Notes: generated by a model from the sequence alone, not told the origin. 64,000 nt of DNA from Leptotrichia sp. oral taxon 847 (GCF_001553645.1 NZ_CP014231.1:1674001-1738000); one strand, 5' to 3'. Shown: positions 1 to 8,506, counted from the first letter of the stretch. Numbers and translations: made by a program.

Positions 1-411
1 CATATACCGTATTTCATTATCTTTTACTATTTCTGGATTCAACTTGTCAAAAAATCTTTGCTTGGTTTTGGATAATTTATAAGTTTCTGTCTCTATCTCG
101 TAAAGATTATAATTAATTTTTTTTGGATAAAATATTTCCACTAAACCATTTTCATAATAATCCAACATTATCGTAGTTGTTTCAAACATTTTTAATCGTT
201 CTTCCGGCGATTTTGAACAATAATCATCATCATTGTCAGGAATTACTAGTCTACAAGTGAATACTAAAATTTCATCTGGCATGTATTTTAAACTATCTTT
301 ACTTTTTGTTTTAATAGAAAATATTTTTTTACTTATCGTGTTATTGTTCTTAAAATTACCAAAAAGAAACACAGAAAAAATAAAATGTATAAAGATTAAA
401 AGTATTTTCAT
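1..411 (-). CDS. Small secreted protein, C-terminus cut by window edge
   Basis: Reading the minus strand from an ATG at 411, the frame stays open to base 1 (137 codons, no stop), so the gene is truncated by the window edge. The start follows a strong GGAGG-type ribosome binding site, and the ATG directly abuts the stop codon of the preceding fragment, as in a translationally coupled operon. The first ~18 residues (MKILLIFIHFIFSVFLFG) look like a Sec signal peptide. The rest is hydrophilic and rich in K, D, E and Y. I recognise no family. Like its neighbour at 667-1334 it has a signal peptide followed by a YMP motif (YMPDE here, YMPPG there), so the two may be distant paralogues. The other genes of this locus are damaged; this one shows no lesion in the visible part. 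Confidence 0.6.
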   Translation of the reverse strand, partial: MKILLIFIHFIFSVFLFGNFKNNNTISKKIFSIKTKSKDSLKYMPDEILVFTCRLVIPDNDDDYCSKSPEERLKMFETTTIMLDYYENGLVEIFYPKKINYNLYEIETETYKLSKTKQRFFDKLNPEIVKDNEIRYM

Positions 412-654
412 TTATTTTCCTCCGTTTCTCTCAAAATAATCATGTAATTCTTCTAAAGTATCGAATTCTAGTCTGTATTCTTCCATATTGTCTCTGTAGT
501 AAAACCTTCTATTTTCAGGTCTTTTCCCAAAATCTTGATCATTTACCATTTTTTCAAAAATTAAAGTAGTAGATTCATCCTGATAAAAAGGTTGAACTAT
601 ATAAGCTGCTGATTTTAAAAAATATTTTGAGAATATCCATAATTCTGGACACTC
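412..654 (-). pseudogene. Fragment of a small protein without a start codon
   Basis: An open stretch of 80 codons ends in a TAA at 412-414, immediately before the ATG of the next gene. It reads through segments such as SAAYIVQPFYQDESTT and ENRRFYYRDNMEEYRLEFD and ends in ERNGGK. It is preceded by an in-frame TGA (655-657), and the only internal ATG (MVNDQDF) lies near the middle without a clear ribosome binding site. The frame looks like the 3' part of a gene whose 5' part is gone or frameshifted. The stop-start abutment with the downstream gene argues that it was once translated in this operon. Function unknown. Confidence 0.4.
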
Positions 655-666
655 TCAAATACTCTC

Positions 667-1086
667 TTACTCATTTATAAGTTCAAATTCTGGTCGTCTT
701 ACATAATGCACAATTGACGGTAGTTTATCCTTAAATATTTCAATCACTTTTTCATAAAGTTCTTTATAATTTCCTGAAATTCCTATATTTGAACCAAAAT
801 ATTTTATTTTTCTTGTTATAATTGCAATATTTTCTTTCGGTATAGTTGTATGTTTTATCTTTGGAACTGGATATTCTTCTTCATCGATTCTTTCTATAAT
901 TCTTTCAACTTCAGATATTTTTCTTCTATTACCCTCTCTAAACATTTTTACTTTTAATTCGTTAGTTTTTTCGTCAATGAAATATAATTTCAAAGTTAAA
1001 TATTCTCCTTCAAGATTTATTCTACCATATAAAAAATCAAGAGTAGTATGGTCTGAAAAATAATCTCTTAAACTTTCCTCTTCCAT
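667..1086 (-). CDS. Hypothetical protein, probably the frameshifted 3' half of the adjacent secreted protein
   Basis: This 139-codon frame begins at MEEESLRDYF and ends ELINE. It has no signal peptide of its own and overlaps the upstream signal-peptide frame (1068-1334) by 19 nt. Reading this frame a few codons upstream gives LYEKFMEEESLRDYF. A single added base in the A run near 1107-1112 would join both frames into one secreted protein of about 215 residues. I therefore read 667-1334 as one gene broken by a homopolymer indel, either a real pseudogene or a sequence error. Translational coupling of two separate genes is the alternative. It contains alternating acidic and basic segments (for example RKISEVERIIERIDEEEY) and resembles no family I recognise. 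Confidence 0.45.
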   Translation of the reverse strand: MEEESLRDYFSDHTTLDFLYGRINLEGEYLTLKLYFIDEKTNELKVKMFREGNRRKISEVERIIERIDEEEYPVPKIKHTTIPKENIAIITRKIKYFGSNIGISGNYKELYEKVIEIFKDKLPSIVHYVRRPEFELINE

Positions 1087-1334
1087 AAATTTTTCATATA
1101 GCTGAGTTTTTTACTCATATCTCTAAATAAATCTTCTCTGACATAAACAAATATATTAACAGTAAAATATAAAATCATTTTTGAAGACATTCCATAATTT
1201 GGTGATTCGAATAAAATTTCCATATAGTCACCAGGTGGCATGTATTCATCATGAACTTTAGAATTATCCTCTTCTGAATAAGCAATCTGGCTAAAAAATA
1301 GCAAACAAATAAAAAAAACTTTTAAAAAAAACAT
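1068..1334 (-). CDS. Signal-peptide half of a small secreted protein (likely frameshifted)
   Basis: The 88-residue frame starts MFFLKVFFICLLFFSQIAYS, a clear Sec signal peptide with likely cleavage after AYS, followed by a short mature part with the motif YMPPG. Its ATG lies two bases after the stop of the upstream pseudogene, which supports an operon. The last ~12 residues (YMKNLWKRKV) look like out-of-frame sequence, since the +1 frame continues smoothly into the 139-codon frame at 667-1086. The most economical reading is one gene at 667-1334 with an indel in a short A run. Function unknown; the setting beside a two-partner-secretion remnant could mean a role near secreted toxins, which is inference only. 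Confidence 0.45.
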   Translation of the reverse strand: MFFLKVFFICLLFFSQIAYSEEDNSKVHDEYMPPGDYMEILFESPNYGMSSKMILYFTVNIFVYVREDLFRDMSKKLSYMKNLWKRKV

Positions 1335-1336
1335 TT

Positions 1337-1615
1337 TTACTTACCTCTTTCCATTTCTTTTAATAATTGTTTTATCCTTTTTTCTCTTTGCTTTTCTTCT
1401 TCTATACTAAAATTATCAAATATTTTATTACTATCATAATTTGCCCTTAAATTTAAATTATGTTCCTATCTTATCATATTTTCTGTTATATCTCCATCTT
1501 CTTGAAAATCTCCTGTTACACCAAATTTTGTTTCTGTATACTCCGAAATAAAAATATTGTTTTCGTAATAATTATACAAATAAATATCTTGAAAAATTTT
1601 TATTTTTTTATACAT
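1337..1615 (-). pseudogene. Small protein gene interrupted by an in-frame TAG
   Basis: From an ATG at 1615 with AGGAGAATATTA upstream, the minus strand reads MYKKIKIFQDIYLYNYYEN onward to ENMIR, then a TAG stop, then continues in frame through EHNLNLRANYDSNKIFDNF and ends MERGK with TAA at 1337-1339. The reading on both sides of the TAG is of equal quality, so a single CAG-to-TAG type change would explain it. The C-terminal part is highly charged (EEEKQREKRIKQLLKEMERG) and probably helical. Family unknown. Downstream genes start within two bases of its stop, so it heads a small decaying operon. Confidence 0.5.
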
Positions 1616-1647
1616 TAATATTCTCCTTGTAATGTATCATTTTTGAA

Positions 1648-1760
1648 TCTTTAGACTGACATGGGGATTATAAGGGGAAAGAGTGGTACTTTCTCCCTTA
1701 TGTAAAATAAAAAATATTAAACAAAATAACATCTTGTAATCAGGAATAAATTAAAAAATG
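1648..1760 (+). repeat. Degenerate copy G of the dispersed mobile element (3' part)
   Basis: This stretch matches the right-hand ~120 bp of the element found intact at 33488, 38959 and 53140 (reverse). Shared landmarks are GGGGATTATAAGGGGAAA, a slightly damaged hairpin arm TTTCTCCCTTA, and AACAAAATAACATCTTGT followed by AATCAGGAATAA. The 5' two thirds and the terminal CCCCTAA are missing. It sits between the decaying secreted-protein locus and the FhaC-like remnant, so it may have taken part in a deletion there. Confidence 0.75.
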
Positions 1761-1892
1761 TTGATTCTGACATCTTCAATTTTCTCTACGACAATTTTTA
1801 AGTTTTAAAGTCCCTATAGTCAAATCATTTTTATCTGAAACTGTCGCAATACTTGTAATATACCCTTTAGAAACTAATTTATTAGTAAGCTG
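1757..1892 (-). pseudogene. Remnant of a two-partner-secretion transporter (FhaC/ShlB-type POTRA segment)
   Basis: On the minus strand this piece reads QLTNKLVSKGYITSIATVSD, then KNDLTIGTLKLKN before a stop. After a one-base shift it continues as LKIVVEKIEDVRIN. The order LTN-x(5)-KGY-x-TS ... GTLKL-x-V-x-EKIEDVRI matches the POTRA region of FhaC/ShlB/HecB outer-membrane transporters, where a conserved GY-x-TS turn and a GxL-x-L-x-V strand precede the barrel. Only ~45 residues survive, with no start, no barrel and a frameshift, so it is a dead fragment. It suggests the locus to its left once belonged to a two-partner secretion or contact-dependent toxin cluster. The family call is from pattern recognition and not a search. 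Confidence 0.5.
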
Positions 1893-2194
1893 AAAAATTA
1901 ATAATTACTAGGAAAAAAATTAGTATCGTTATATATTTTTTATATTTTTCACCTAATGCTAATATAAATTGAATAATTTTAACATAAATTAAAAGAAAAG
2001 TCAATTAAAAATCTTGCTACTGCAATTCTTCTTTTAACTAAAATATTTAAAATTATATTGTAATTTAAACATAATTTTATTTTTCGTCATAAATTTTTTT
2101 ATGTATACCGATTAATTTGTAATTTTTAAGTATAAAATATGTTAAATAATTTAAAATTTAAAGAATAATAGCTAAAATCTTTCAAAAAAACGAG

Positions 2195-2224
2195 TTGCAG
2201 ATAATCTTGAAATAAAAATATAAT
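2195..2224 (+). promoter_or_regulatory. Candidate sigma-70 promoter for uppS
   Basis: TTGCAG (2195-2200) and TATAAT (2219-2224) are separated by 18 nt and lie about 70 nt upstream of the chosen uppS start. The region from 1900 to 2194 otherwise holds only AT-rich sequence in which I see no gene. Confidence 0.5.
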
Positions 2225-2296
2225 TTAATAAAATTATGCTTGAAAAATAGTGTATACCCTGTTATAATTATAAAAAATATCTTGAAAGGTCAAAAG

Positions 2297-3013
2297 ATGG
2301 ATAAAGAAAATTTATTGATACCAAAACATATAGCAATTATTATGGATGGAAACGGGAGATGGGCAAAAAAGCGTGGAAAAATTAGATTAGAAGGACATAG
2401 AGCTGGGGCAAACAGCCTTGAGAAAATTTTAAGATATGCTGGTGAAATTGGAATAAAATATTTGACTGTTTATGCTTTTTCAACTGAAAATTGGAAGCGA
2501 CCGCAAAAAGAAGTAAGTGGTCTTATGGATTTATTTGGAAAATATTTGGACAAAGAGAAAAAGAATTTGAGGGAACAAGGTGTAAAGTTGGTTGTAACAG
2601 GGGAAAAAGAAAATATTTCTGAAAAGCTTCTAAAAAAAATTGAAGCTACAGAAAAATATTTAGAAAACTGTGATAAAATAACTTTTAATATAGCTTTTAA
2701 CTACGGTGGAAGAAGAGAAATTGTAAATGCGGTGAACAAAATTTTGATTGACAATAAGACAAAAAAATTTGAAAAAATAACCGAAGAAGAGTTTTCAAAG
2801 TATATGTACCGTCCAGAAATTCCAGATCCAGAGCTTGTAATTAGAACAAGCGGAGAATTCAGAATAAGTAATTTTTTACTCTGGGAAATCGCTTATTCGG
2901 AATTTTATATAACAGATGTTTTTTGGCCTGACTTTGATGAAAATGAATTAGATAAAGCGATTTTATCCTTTAATAAAAGGGATAGAAGATATGGAGGTTT
3001 GAATGTTAAGTAG
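2297..3013 (+). CDS. uppS: Undecaprenyl diphosphate synthase (cis-prenyltransferase)
   Basis: Makes undecaprenyl diphosphate, the lipid carrier for peptidoglycan and surface glycans, by adding isopentenyl units to farnesyl diphosphate. The family signature HIAIIMDGNGRWA near the N-terminus carries the catalytic Asp. Further conserved segments are the RxEGHRAG-like helix (RLEGHRAGANS), YAFSTENWKRP and, near the C-terminus, ELVIRTSGEFRISNFLLWE with the substrate-phosphate-binding arginines. I chose the ATG at 2297 because GAAAGG lies just upstream and the protein (238 aa) then has the usual length. An upstream in-frame ATG at 2240 would add 19 unlike residues. It overlaps cdsA by 11 nt, the common uppS-cdsA pairing, so the two are translationally coupled. 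Confidence 0.96.
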   Translation: MDKENLLIPKHIAIIMDGNGRWAKKRGKIRLEGHRAGANSLEKILRYAGEIGIKYLTVYAFSTENWKRPQKEVSGLMDLFGKYLDKEKKNLREQGVKLVVTGEKENISEKLLKKIEATEKYLENCDKITFNIAFNYGGRREIVNAVNKILIDNKTKKFEKITEEEFSKYMYRPEIPDPELVIRTSGEFRISNFLLWEIAYSEFYITDVFWPDFDENELDKAILSFNKRDRRYGGLNVK

Positions 3014-3932
3014 GTTTTTAGTTATTTTAGTATTTGTGCCTTTTTTACTTTGGATATTTTTAAAGGGGAATTTGATGTTTTTGGTATTTACACTTGCAAT
3101 AATAGGTGTGTCACTGCACGAATTCTACAAAATGCTCAAAGATAAAGGTTTTGAAGTTGCAAATCGAATAGGAATGGGACTTGGATTGTTTTTGCCAATT
3201 GCAATATATTTTCAGCAAAATTCTAAAAATATATTTGAATATTTTAAGTTGGATTTTTTTAGACAAATAAATTTTGATATGGGTGGCTTTATAGTCTTTG
3301 CCTTGATGCTGCTTTCTTTGCGGCAAATCTTCAAAGTGAAAATCGAAAATGCGATGTCAGAGATTTCATACACAATTTTTGGAGTAATATATGTGGCGTA
3401 TTTATTTTCTTATATTTTGCTATTAAAATACGAATTTCCCAACGGAAGAGTCTTGGTAACAATGGCGTTTATACTTATCTGGACTTGTGATACTACAGCT
3501 TATCTTGTTGGGAAATCAATCGGAGGTAAACTTTTTAAACAAAGATTGGCTCCTAAAATAAGTCCTAATAAATCAATAGAAGGTGCGATTGCAGGGGTTT
3601 TAGGTGTTTTTGGAGTAATATTGATCTTTGATAAGCTTTATTTGGCAATAGCTAATTTTATTTGCGGATTTTCATTAATTTCAAAGACTTGTAATGCTCA
3701 AACGTATTATTCAATAGGACTTAGACCTTGGGAGGCATTTTTATTGGCTTTAGCAATAGGAGTTTTTGCAGAACTGGGAGATTTGGTGGAATCAAAAATA
3801 AAAAGGGAATTTGAAATAAAAGATTCTGGAAATTTGCTATTGGGTCACGGTGGATTTTTGGATAGATTTGACAGTGCGCTATTTGTACTGCCAATAGTTT
3901 ATTTCTTTATGAAATATGTAGCTTACTATTAG
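3003..3932 (+). CDS. cdsA: Phosphatidate cytidylyltransferase (CDP-diacylglycerol synthase)
   Basis: Integral membrane enzyme that makes CDP-diacylglycerol from phosphatidate and CTP, the branch point of phospholipid synthesis. The 309-residue protein has many hydrophobic helices. The C-terminal signature is GHGGFLDRFDS preceded by ELGDLVESKIKREFEIKDSG, matching the CdsA pattern S-x-x-KR-x-x-x-KD-x-x-x-x-x-GHGG-x-x-DR-x-D. The central segment KISPNKSIEGAIAG is also typical. It starts inside the end of uppS and is followed after 49 nt by tyrS. No defect is seen. Confidence 0.95.
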   Translation: MLSRFLVILVFVPFLLWIFLKGNLMFLVFTLAIIGVSLHEFYKMLKDKGFEVANRIGMGLGLFLPIAIYFQQNSKNIFEYFKLDFFRQINFDMGGFIVFALMLLSLRQIFKVKIENAMSEISYTIFGVIYVAYLFSYILLLKYEFPNGRVLVTMAFILIWTCDTTAYLVGKSIGGKLFKQRLAPKISPNKSIEGAIAGVLGVFGVILIFDKLYLAIANFICGFSLISKTCNAQTYYSIGLRPWEAFLLALAIGVFAELGDLVESKIKREFEIKDSGNLLLGHGGFLDRFDSALFVLPIVYFFMKYVAYY

Positions 3933-3981
3933 TTGAATAAAAAATATAAAAACATAATATAGAAGGAGAAAAAAGAAAAAA

Positions 3982-5205
3982 ATGACAGAATTAGAAATCA
4001 AACAAGAAGTGGAAAGACAATTTAATATTTTGAGTCGTGGTTGCGATGAAATAATAAATGAAGCTGAGTTTAAGAAAAAATTGGAAAAATCAATTGCAAC
4101 TAATACTCCATTGAGAGTAAAATTGGGGATTGATCCGACTGGATCTGATTTGCACTTGGGACATGCAGTGCCTTTGAGAAAATTGAAACAATTTCAGGAT
4201 TTAGGTCATGAAGTATTTTTCTTGATCGGAACATTTACTGGAAGAATCGGAGATCCGACAGGAAAATCAGAAACTAGAAAAATGTTGTCTGAAGAACAGG
4301 TTATGGAAAATATCAAGACTTATTTAGATCAAGTAAAATTGATATTGGACTTGGATAAAATAAATGTAGTTTACAACGCTGACTGGCTGGAAAAATTATC
4401 ACTATCAGATGCGTTAAATTTATTATCACAATTTACAGTATCGCAAATGATTTCGAGAGAAGATTTTTCAAAAAGACTGTCGGAAAATAAACCAGTTTCA
4501 TTGATAGAGTTTATGTATCCGATTTTACAAGGATACGATTCAGTTGAGTTACACGCCGATGTGGAATTAGGTGCGACAGAACAAAAATTCAATTTGTTAA
4601 GAGGAAGAGATTTGCAAAAAAACTTTGGTCAAGAGCAACAAATTTGTATGATAATGCCAATTTTAGTTGGACTTGATGGAGTGGAAAAAATGTCAAAATC
4701 ATTAGGAAATTATATCGGTGTAAAAGATACGCCAAATGATATGTTTGGTAAAGTTATGTCAATTTCAGATGAATTGATGGAAAATTATTATACAATGATA
4801 ACTGATGTTCCTTTTGAGAGAATTGAAGAAATTAAGGCACAAATCGCAGACGGAAGTTTACATCCAATGGAAGCTAAAAAACAATTAGGAGCTGAAGTTG
4901 TAAAAATTTACTACGGTGAAGAAGCTGCGAAAGAAGCTAGAGATTGGTTTGAAAATGTGTTCAGTAAAAAAAATCTGAATGTAGATTTGCCAGAAGTTGA
5001 ATTAGAGTATAAAGAAGTTGGAGTTATTGATTTATTGGTAAAAGACCTTAAAATGTTTAAAACAACGAGTGAAGCTAGAAGATTGATTCAGCAGGGTGGA
5101 TTTAAGATAAATGATGTGCCAATAAAAGATGTAAAAGCAACAGTTGTTCTTGAAAGCGGAATGATTGTGAGAGCTGGGAAGAAAAAAATTGTGAAAATTA
5201 AATAA
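3982..5205 (+). CDS. tyrS: Tyrosine-tRNA ligase, TyrZ-type
   Basis: Charges tRNA-Tyr in the cytoplasm. The class I HIGH motif appears as LHLGH in GIDPTGSDLHLGHAVPLRK, and the second motif is KMSKSLGNYIGV. A canonical KMSKS, in place of the KFGKT of ordinary TyrS, places it in the TyrZ subgroup. The C-terminal ~65 residues (from DLLVKDLKMFKTTSEARRLI) form an S4-like RNA-binding domain. At 407 aa the length is normal. The start follows AGAAGGAG. Only 49 nt separate it from cdsA, so there is no room for a T-box leader, and it probably belongs to the uppS-cdsA transcript. Confidence 0.95.
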   Translation: MTELEIKQEVERQFNILSRGCDEIINEAEFKKKLEKSIATNTPLRVKLGIDPTGSDLHLGHAVPLRKLKQFQDLGHEVFFLIGTFTGRIGDPTGKSETRKMLSEEQVMENIKTYLDQVKLILDLDKINVVYNADWLEKLSLSDALNLLSQFTVSQMISREDFSKRLSENKPVSLIEFMYPILQGYDSVELHADVELGATEQKFNLLRGRDLQKNFGQEQQICMIMPILVGLDGVEKMSKSLGNYIGVKDTPNDMFGKVMSISDELMENYYTMITDVPFERIEEIKAQIADGSLHPMEAKKQLGAEVVKIYYGEEAAKEARDWFENVFSKKNLNVDLPEVELEYKEVGVIDLLVKDLKMFKTTSEARRLIQQGGFKINDVPIKDVKATVVLESGMIVRAGKKKIVKIK

Positions 5206-5209
5206 TATA

Positions 5210-5246
5210 AAAAAACTATCTCAATATAAATTTGGGATAGTTTTTT
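5210..5246. terminator. Bidirectional terminator between tyrS and fhs
   Basis: The arms AAAAAACTATC (5210-5220) and GATAGTTTTTT (5236-5246) form a hairpin flanked by A and T runs, so it can terminate both converging genes. Confidence 0.8.
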
Positions 5247-5258
5247 AGTTTGAATATT

Positions 5259-6929
5259 TTAAAATAATCCTGAAATTATTCCATTTTCATCAATATCAAT
5301 CAATTCTGCCGCGGGTTTTCTTGGAAGGCCTGGCATATCTATTATTTCTCCTGCCATTGCTACTAAAAATCCTGCTCCAGCTGATAGTCTTATCTCGTTT
5401 ATTGTAATTTTAAATCCTTTTGGACGTCCCAATAAATTTGGGTTGTCAGAAAGTGATTTTTGAGTTTTAGAAATACAGATTGGAAGCTTGTCATAACCAT
5501 TTTCAACATATTTTTGAATATTTTTTTTGGCCTTTGCAGAAAAGTTTACTCCATCTGCTCCATAAATTTCTTTTGCAATTTTTTCAATTTTTTCTTGAAT
5601 TGTCAGATCTAAATTATAAAGTGGAGCGTATTTTTTAGATGAATTTTCATTTTTTTTGATAGCGTTTATCACTTTTTCAACAAGTTCTTTTCCACCTTCG
5701 CCACCTTTTTCCCAGATTTCACAAAGTGCAACTTCAACATTTTGTTTTTTACAAAAATCTTTTATCACTTCAATTTCAGCATCTGTATCACTTATAAATT
5801 TATTAATTGCAACAACGACTGGAATATTGTATTTTTGCATACTTTCGATATGTTTTTCCAAGTTTTCCAGTCCTTTTGTAAGAGTTTCACAGTTTTCAGT
5901 TTTTAAGTCTTTGTCTCCGCCGTGATGTTTTAGTGCTCTCACTGTTGCAACTATGACGATTACATTTGGTTCAAGATTTCCAAATCTAGCTTTTATGTCT
6001 AAAAATTTTTCAGCTCCCAAATCTGCTGCAAATCCAGCTTCTGTTACAACATAATCCGATAATTTTAACGCCATCTTTGTTGCGATTAAAGAGTTACATC
6101 CGTGAGCAATGTTGGCAAATGGACCTCCGTGAATAAATACAGGCGTATTTTCCAATGTCTGCACTAAATTTGGCTTAATTGCATCCTTTAATAGAGCTGC
6201 GACAGCTCCTTGAATGTTTAGTTGTTTTACTTTCAACATTTCACCTTTTCTGTTATAAGCAAAGACAATCTCTCCAATTCTATTCTTTAAGTCGATAATC
6301 GAATCAGCAAGGCAAAAAATAGCCATAATTTCTGATGCAACAGTGATTTGGAATGAATTTTCCCTAGGTATTCCATTTACTTTTGGACCAAGTCCAATTA
6401 CTATATTTCTTAGATTCCTGTCATTCATATCCACAACTCTTTTAAAGGTGATGTTATTTACATCAATATCAAGCTCATTTCCAAAATGAATGTGATTGTC
6501 AATACAAGCTGAAATAAGATTGTGCGCAGCTCCTATTGCATGAATATCTCCTGTAAAATGAAGGTTGATTTCTTCCATTGGGACAACTTGCGACATTCCA
6601 CCGCCTGCAGCTCCGCCTTTCATCCCAAAAACAGGACCAAGTGATGGTTCTCTTAATGCTGCAATAGATTTATACCCAAGTTTATTTAACGCTTGAGTGA
6701 GTCCAACTGTTACAGTAGATTTTCCTTCACCGGGAGGTGTTGGTGTAACAGCTGTCATCAAAATTAATTTTCCGTCCTTTTTATTAGCATTTCTTTTCAA
6801 AACGTCAAGACTAACTTTTGCTTTATATTTTCCATAAGGTTCATAGTCGTCTTCACAAAGTCCAATACTTTTTGCAATTTCACTGATTTTTTTTAATTTT
6901 GCCTTTTGAGCGATTTCTATATCCGTCAT
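5259..6929 (-). CDS. fhs: Formate-tetrahydrofolate ligase
   Basis: Cytosolic one-carbon enzyme that makes 10-formyl-THF from formate, ATP and THF. The nucleotide-binding loop [16 protein letters not shown] is intact at about residue 65, followed by the usual [20 protein letters not shown] segment. The C-terminus [20 protein letters not shown] is also typical. I set the start at the ATG ending at 6929 because AGGAGGACA precedes it, giving 556 aa, the standard family length. A longer frame would add 15 residues with no ribosome binding site. It is a single gene, convergent with tyrS and divergent from the metal regulator at 7148. No THF riboswitch is visible in its short leader. Confidence 0.96.
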   Translation of the reverse strand: MTDIEIAQKAKLKKISEIAKSIGLCEDDYEPYGKYKAKVSLDVLKRNANKKDGKLILMTAVTPTPPGEGKSTVTVGLTQALNKLGYKSIAALREPSLGPVFGMKGGAAGGGMSQVVPMEEINLHFTGDIHAIGAAHNLISACIDNHIHFGNELDIDVNNITFKRVVDMNDRNLRNIVIGLGPKVNGIPRENSFQITVASEIMAIFCLADSIIDLKNRIGEIVFAYNRKGEMLKVKQLNIQGAVAALLKDAIKPNLVQTLENTPVFIHGGPFANIAHGCNSLIATKMALKLSDYVVTEAGFAADLGAEKFLDIKARFGNLEPNVIVIVATVRALKHHGGDKDLKTENCETLTKGLENLEKHIESMQKYNIPVVVAINKFISDTDAEIEVIKDFCKKQNVEVALCEIWEKGGEGGKELVEKVINAIKKNENSSKKYAPLYNLDLTIQEKIEKIAKEIYGADGVNFSAKAKKNIQKYVENGYDKLPICISKTQKSLSDNPNLLGRPKGFKITINEIRLSAGAGFLVAMAGEIIDMPGLPRKPAAELIDIDENGIISGLF

Positions 6930-7040
6930 TTGTCCTCCTAAAAAATTTATAGTTAAATTTACTTTGTTATCCACGTTTATATTATACTAAAAAAAGTTAT
7001 TGCAAGTCTAGTTATTTTTGAAAAAATCAATTTACATATA

Positions 7041-7069
7041 TTGACAAACTAAATATTTGATGGTAAAAT
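7041..7069 (+). promoter_or_regulatory. Strong sigma-70 promoter of the metal-transport operon
   Basis: A perfect -35 TTGACA (7041-7046) and TAAAAT (7064-7069) have the ideal 17-nt spacing. Transcription would begin near 7076, right at the palindrome described next, so the repressor would block the start site. Confidence 0.8.
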
Positions 7070-7076
7070 GTAAAAG

Positions 7077-7092
7077 GTTAGGGACGCCTAAC
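7077..7092. promoter_or_regulatory. Operator-like palindrome (DtxR/MntR type)
   Basis: GTTAGGGACGCCTAAC has two perfect 6-bp arms around 4 nt. The TTAGG and CCTAA half-sites match the core of DtxR/IdeR boxes. It overlaps the predicted start site of the operon headed by a DtxR-family gene, so autoregulation by metal is likely. Binding itself is inferred. Confidence 0.65.
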
Positions 7093-7147
7093 TTATGCTT
7101 TGAAAAGTTTGAAAAGTTTTAAAAATGAAAAACAAAGGAGTAAAAAG

Positions 7148-7558
7148 ATGAGTAGAAGTGTTGAAGATTATTTAAAAGGAATTTATTCTTTGAAAGAAAA
7201 AAATAATTACTCAAATAAAAATTTGGCTATCTATCTAAATATTTCTCCAGCTTCAGTAAGTGAAATGATAAAAAAACTTTCAAATGAGAATTATCTCAAA
7301 ATAAATGGTAAAGATCTTGAATTAACTGAAAAAGGAAGTGAATTAGCAAAAGATATTATAAGAAAACACAGAGTTTGGGAAGTATTTTTAGTGGATAAAT
7401 TGGGATATGACAAAAGCGAAATACACGATGAAGCGGAAATTTTGGAACACGTGACAAGTGAAAAGTTATTAAAAAAATTAGAAAAATTTTTGTTTTATCC
7501 AAAAAAATGTCCACATGGAAAACCCATTTTTTCTGACAAAAAAACAAAAAAAGATTAG
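7148..7558 (+). CDS. DtxR/MntR-family metal-dependent transcriptional regulator
   Basis: A 136-residue repressor of the short MntR-like form without an SH3 domain. The N-terminal winged helix reads SVEDYLKGIYSLKEK, then NISPASVSEMIKKLSNENYL (recognition helix) and LTEKGSELAKDIIRKHRVWE. The dimerisation part has the metal-site pattern DEAEILEHVTSEKLLKKLEKFL, including the E-x-x-EH ligands, and a CPHGKPI motif. The start at 7148 follows AAAGGAG; an upstream in-frame ATG at 7100 would add 16 residues without a ribosome binding site. It is the first gene of a troA-B-C-D operon, and a DtxR-like palindrome lies at its promoter. It probably senses Mn, Fe or Zn; which one cannot be read from the sequence. 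Confidence 0.88.
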   Translation: MSRSVEDYLKGIYSLKEKNNYSNKNLAIYLNISPASVSEMIKKLSNENYLKINGKDLELTEKGSELAKDIIRKHRVWEVFLVDKLGYDKSEIHDEAEILEHVTSEKLLKKLEKFLFYPKKCPHGKPIFSDKKTKKD

Positions 7559-7588
7559 AAAAATTTATAAAACTTGAGAGGAGAAATT

Positions 7589-8506
7589 ATGGAACGGCTA
7601 AAAAAGTTGATGGTGGGGTTAATTTTACTCTGTTTATTTATTTCATGCAGCCAAAAAAATAACAAAAGCGATGGAAAGCTTAAAGTTGTAACAACTACGA
7701 CAATGTTAACGGATTTGGTAAAAACAATAGGTGGAGATAAAGTCGTTGTAACGGGACTGATGGGAGAAGGAATTGATCCACATTTATATAGAGCCAGTGC
7801 AGGAGATGTGGATAAATTATCAAAAGCGGATGTTATCATATATGGAGGATTACATTTGGAAGGGAAAATGGCTGAAATATTTGAAAAATTGCCTGAACTG
7901 GGAAAGCAAGTGCTAAATGTGGGAGAAAGTCTGGATAAAAGCAAAATCCATTTTATTCAGGAAAATACTCCTGATCCACACGTGTGGTTTAATACAGATT
8001 TATGGGAAACAGAAGCCAAAGCTGTAACAAAAAAACTGAGTGAAATGGATGTAAAAAATAGTGGCTATTATAATCAAAATTATGAAAAATATAAAAAAGA
8101 ACTGGAAAGGCTCGGTGAATACATCACCAACAGAATCAAAGAAATACCAAAAAATAGTAGAGTTTTGGTAACAGCACACGATGCATTTGGGTATTATGGT
8201 GAAAAATTTGGATTGGAGGTAAAAGCAATTCAAGGAGTTTCAACAGATTCGGAAACTGGTACAAAAAACATTTTGGAACTTGCGAATTTTATCGTTCAAA
8301 GAAATATAAAGGCGATATTTGTGGAATCATCAGTTCCTAAAAAAAGTATAGAAGCATTACAAGAAGCTGTGAAATCCAAGGGAAGTGAAGTCAAAATAGG
8401 AGGAGAACTGTATTCAGACTCACTGGGAGATAAAGAACACAATACCGATACATATATAAAAATGGTTAAGGCAAATACAGATGTAATTGTCGATGCACTA
8501 AAGTAA
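7589..8506 (+). CDS. troA: Metal ABC transporter substrate-binding lipoprotein, TroA type
   Basis: Cell-envelope protein that captures Zn2+ or Mn2+ for the permease encoded just downstream. The N-terminus (MERLKKLMVGLILLCLFISC) is a lipoprotein signal with lipobox FISC. Candidate metal ligands follow the TroA pattern: His in GIDPHLYRAS, His in DPHVWFNT, His in VTAHDAFGYYGEKFG, and Asp in YSDSLG. The third ligand is His, as in Treponema TroA, and not the Glu of PsaA. No His-rich ZnuA loop is present, so the metal is ambiguous between Zn and Mn. The start at 7589 follows GAGAGGAG, giving 305 aa. Confidence 0.9.
   Translation: MERLKKLMVGLILLCLFISCSQKNNKSDGKLKVVTTTTMLTDLVKTIGGDKVVVTGLMGEGIDPHLYRASAGDVDKLSKADVIIYGGLHLEGKMAEIFEKLPELGKQVLNVGESLDKSKIHFIQENTPDPHVWFNTDLWETEAKAVTKKLSEMDVKNSGYYNQNYEKYKKELERLGEYITNRIKEIPKNSRVLVTAHDAFGYYGEKFGLEVKAIQGVSTDSETGTKNILELANFIVQRNIKAIFVESSVPKKSIEALQEAVKSKGSEVKIGGELYSDSLGDKEHNTDTYIKMVKANTDVIVDALK

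Noticed and set aside
3933-3981. T-box leader before tyrS
   Set aside because: Only 49 nt separate cdsA and tyrS; no T-box sequence is present.
6930-7040. THF riboswitch in the leader of fhs
   Set aside because: The short AT-rich leader shows none of the conserved THF riboswitch sequence.
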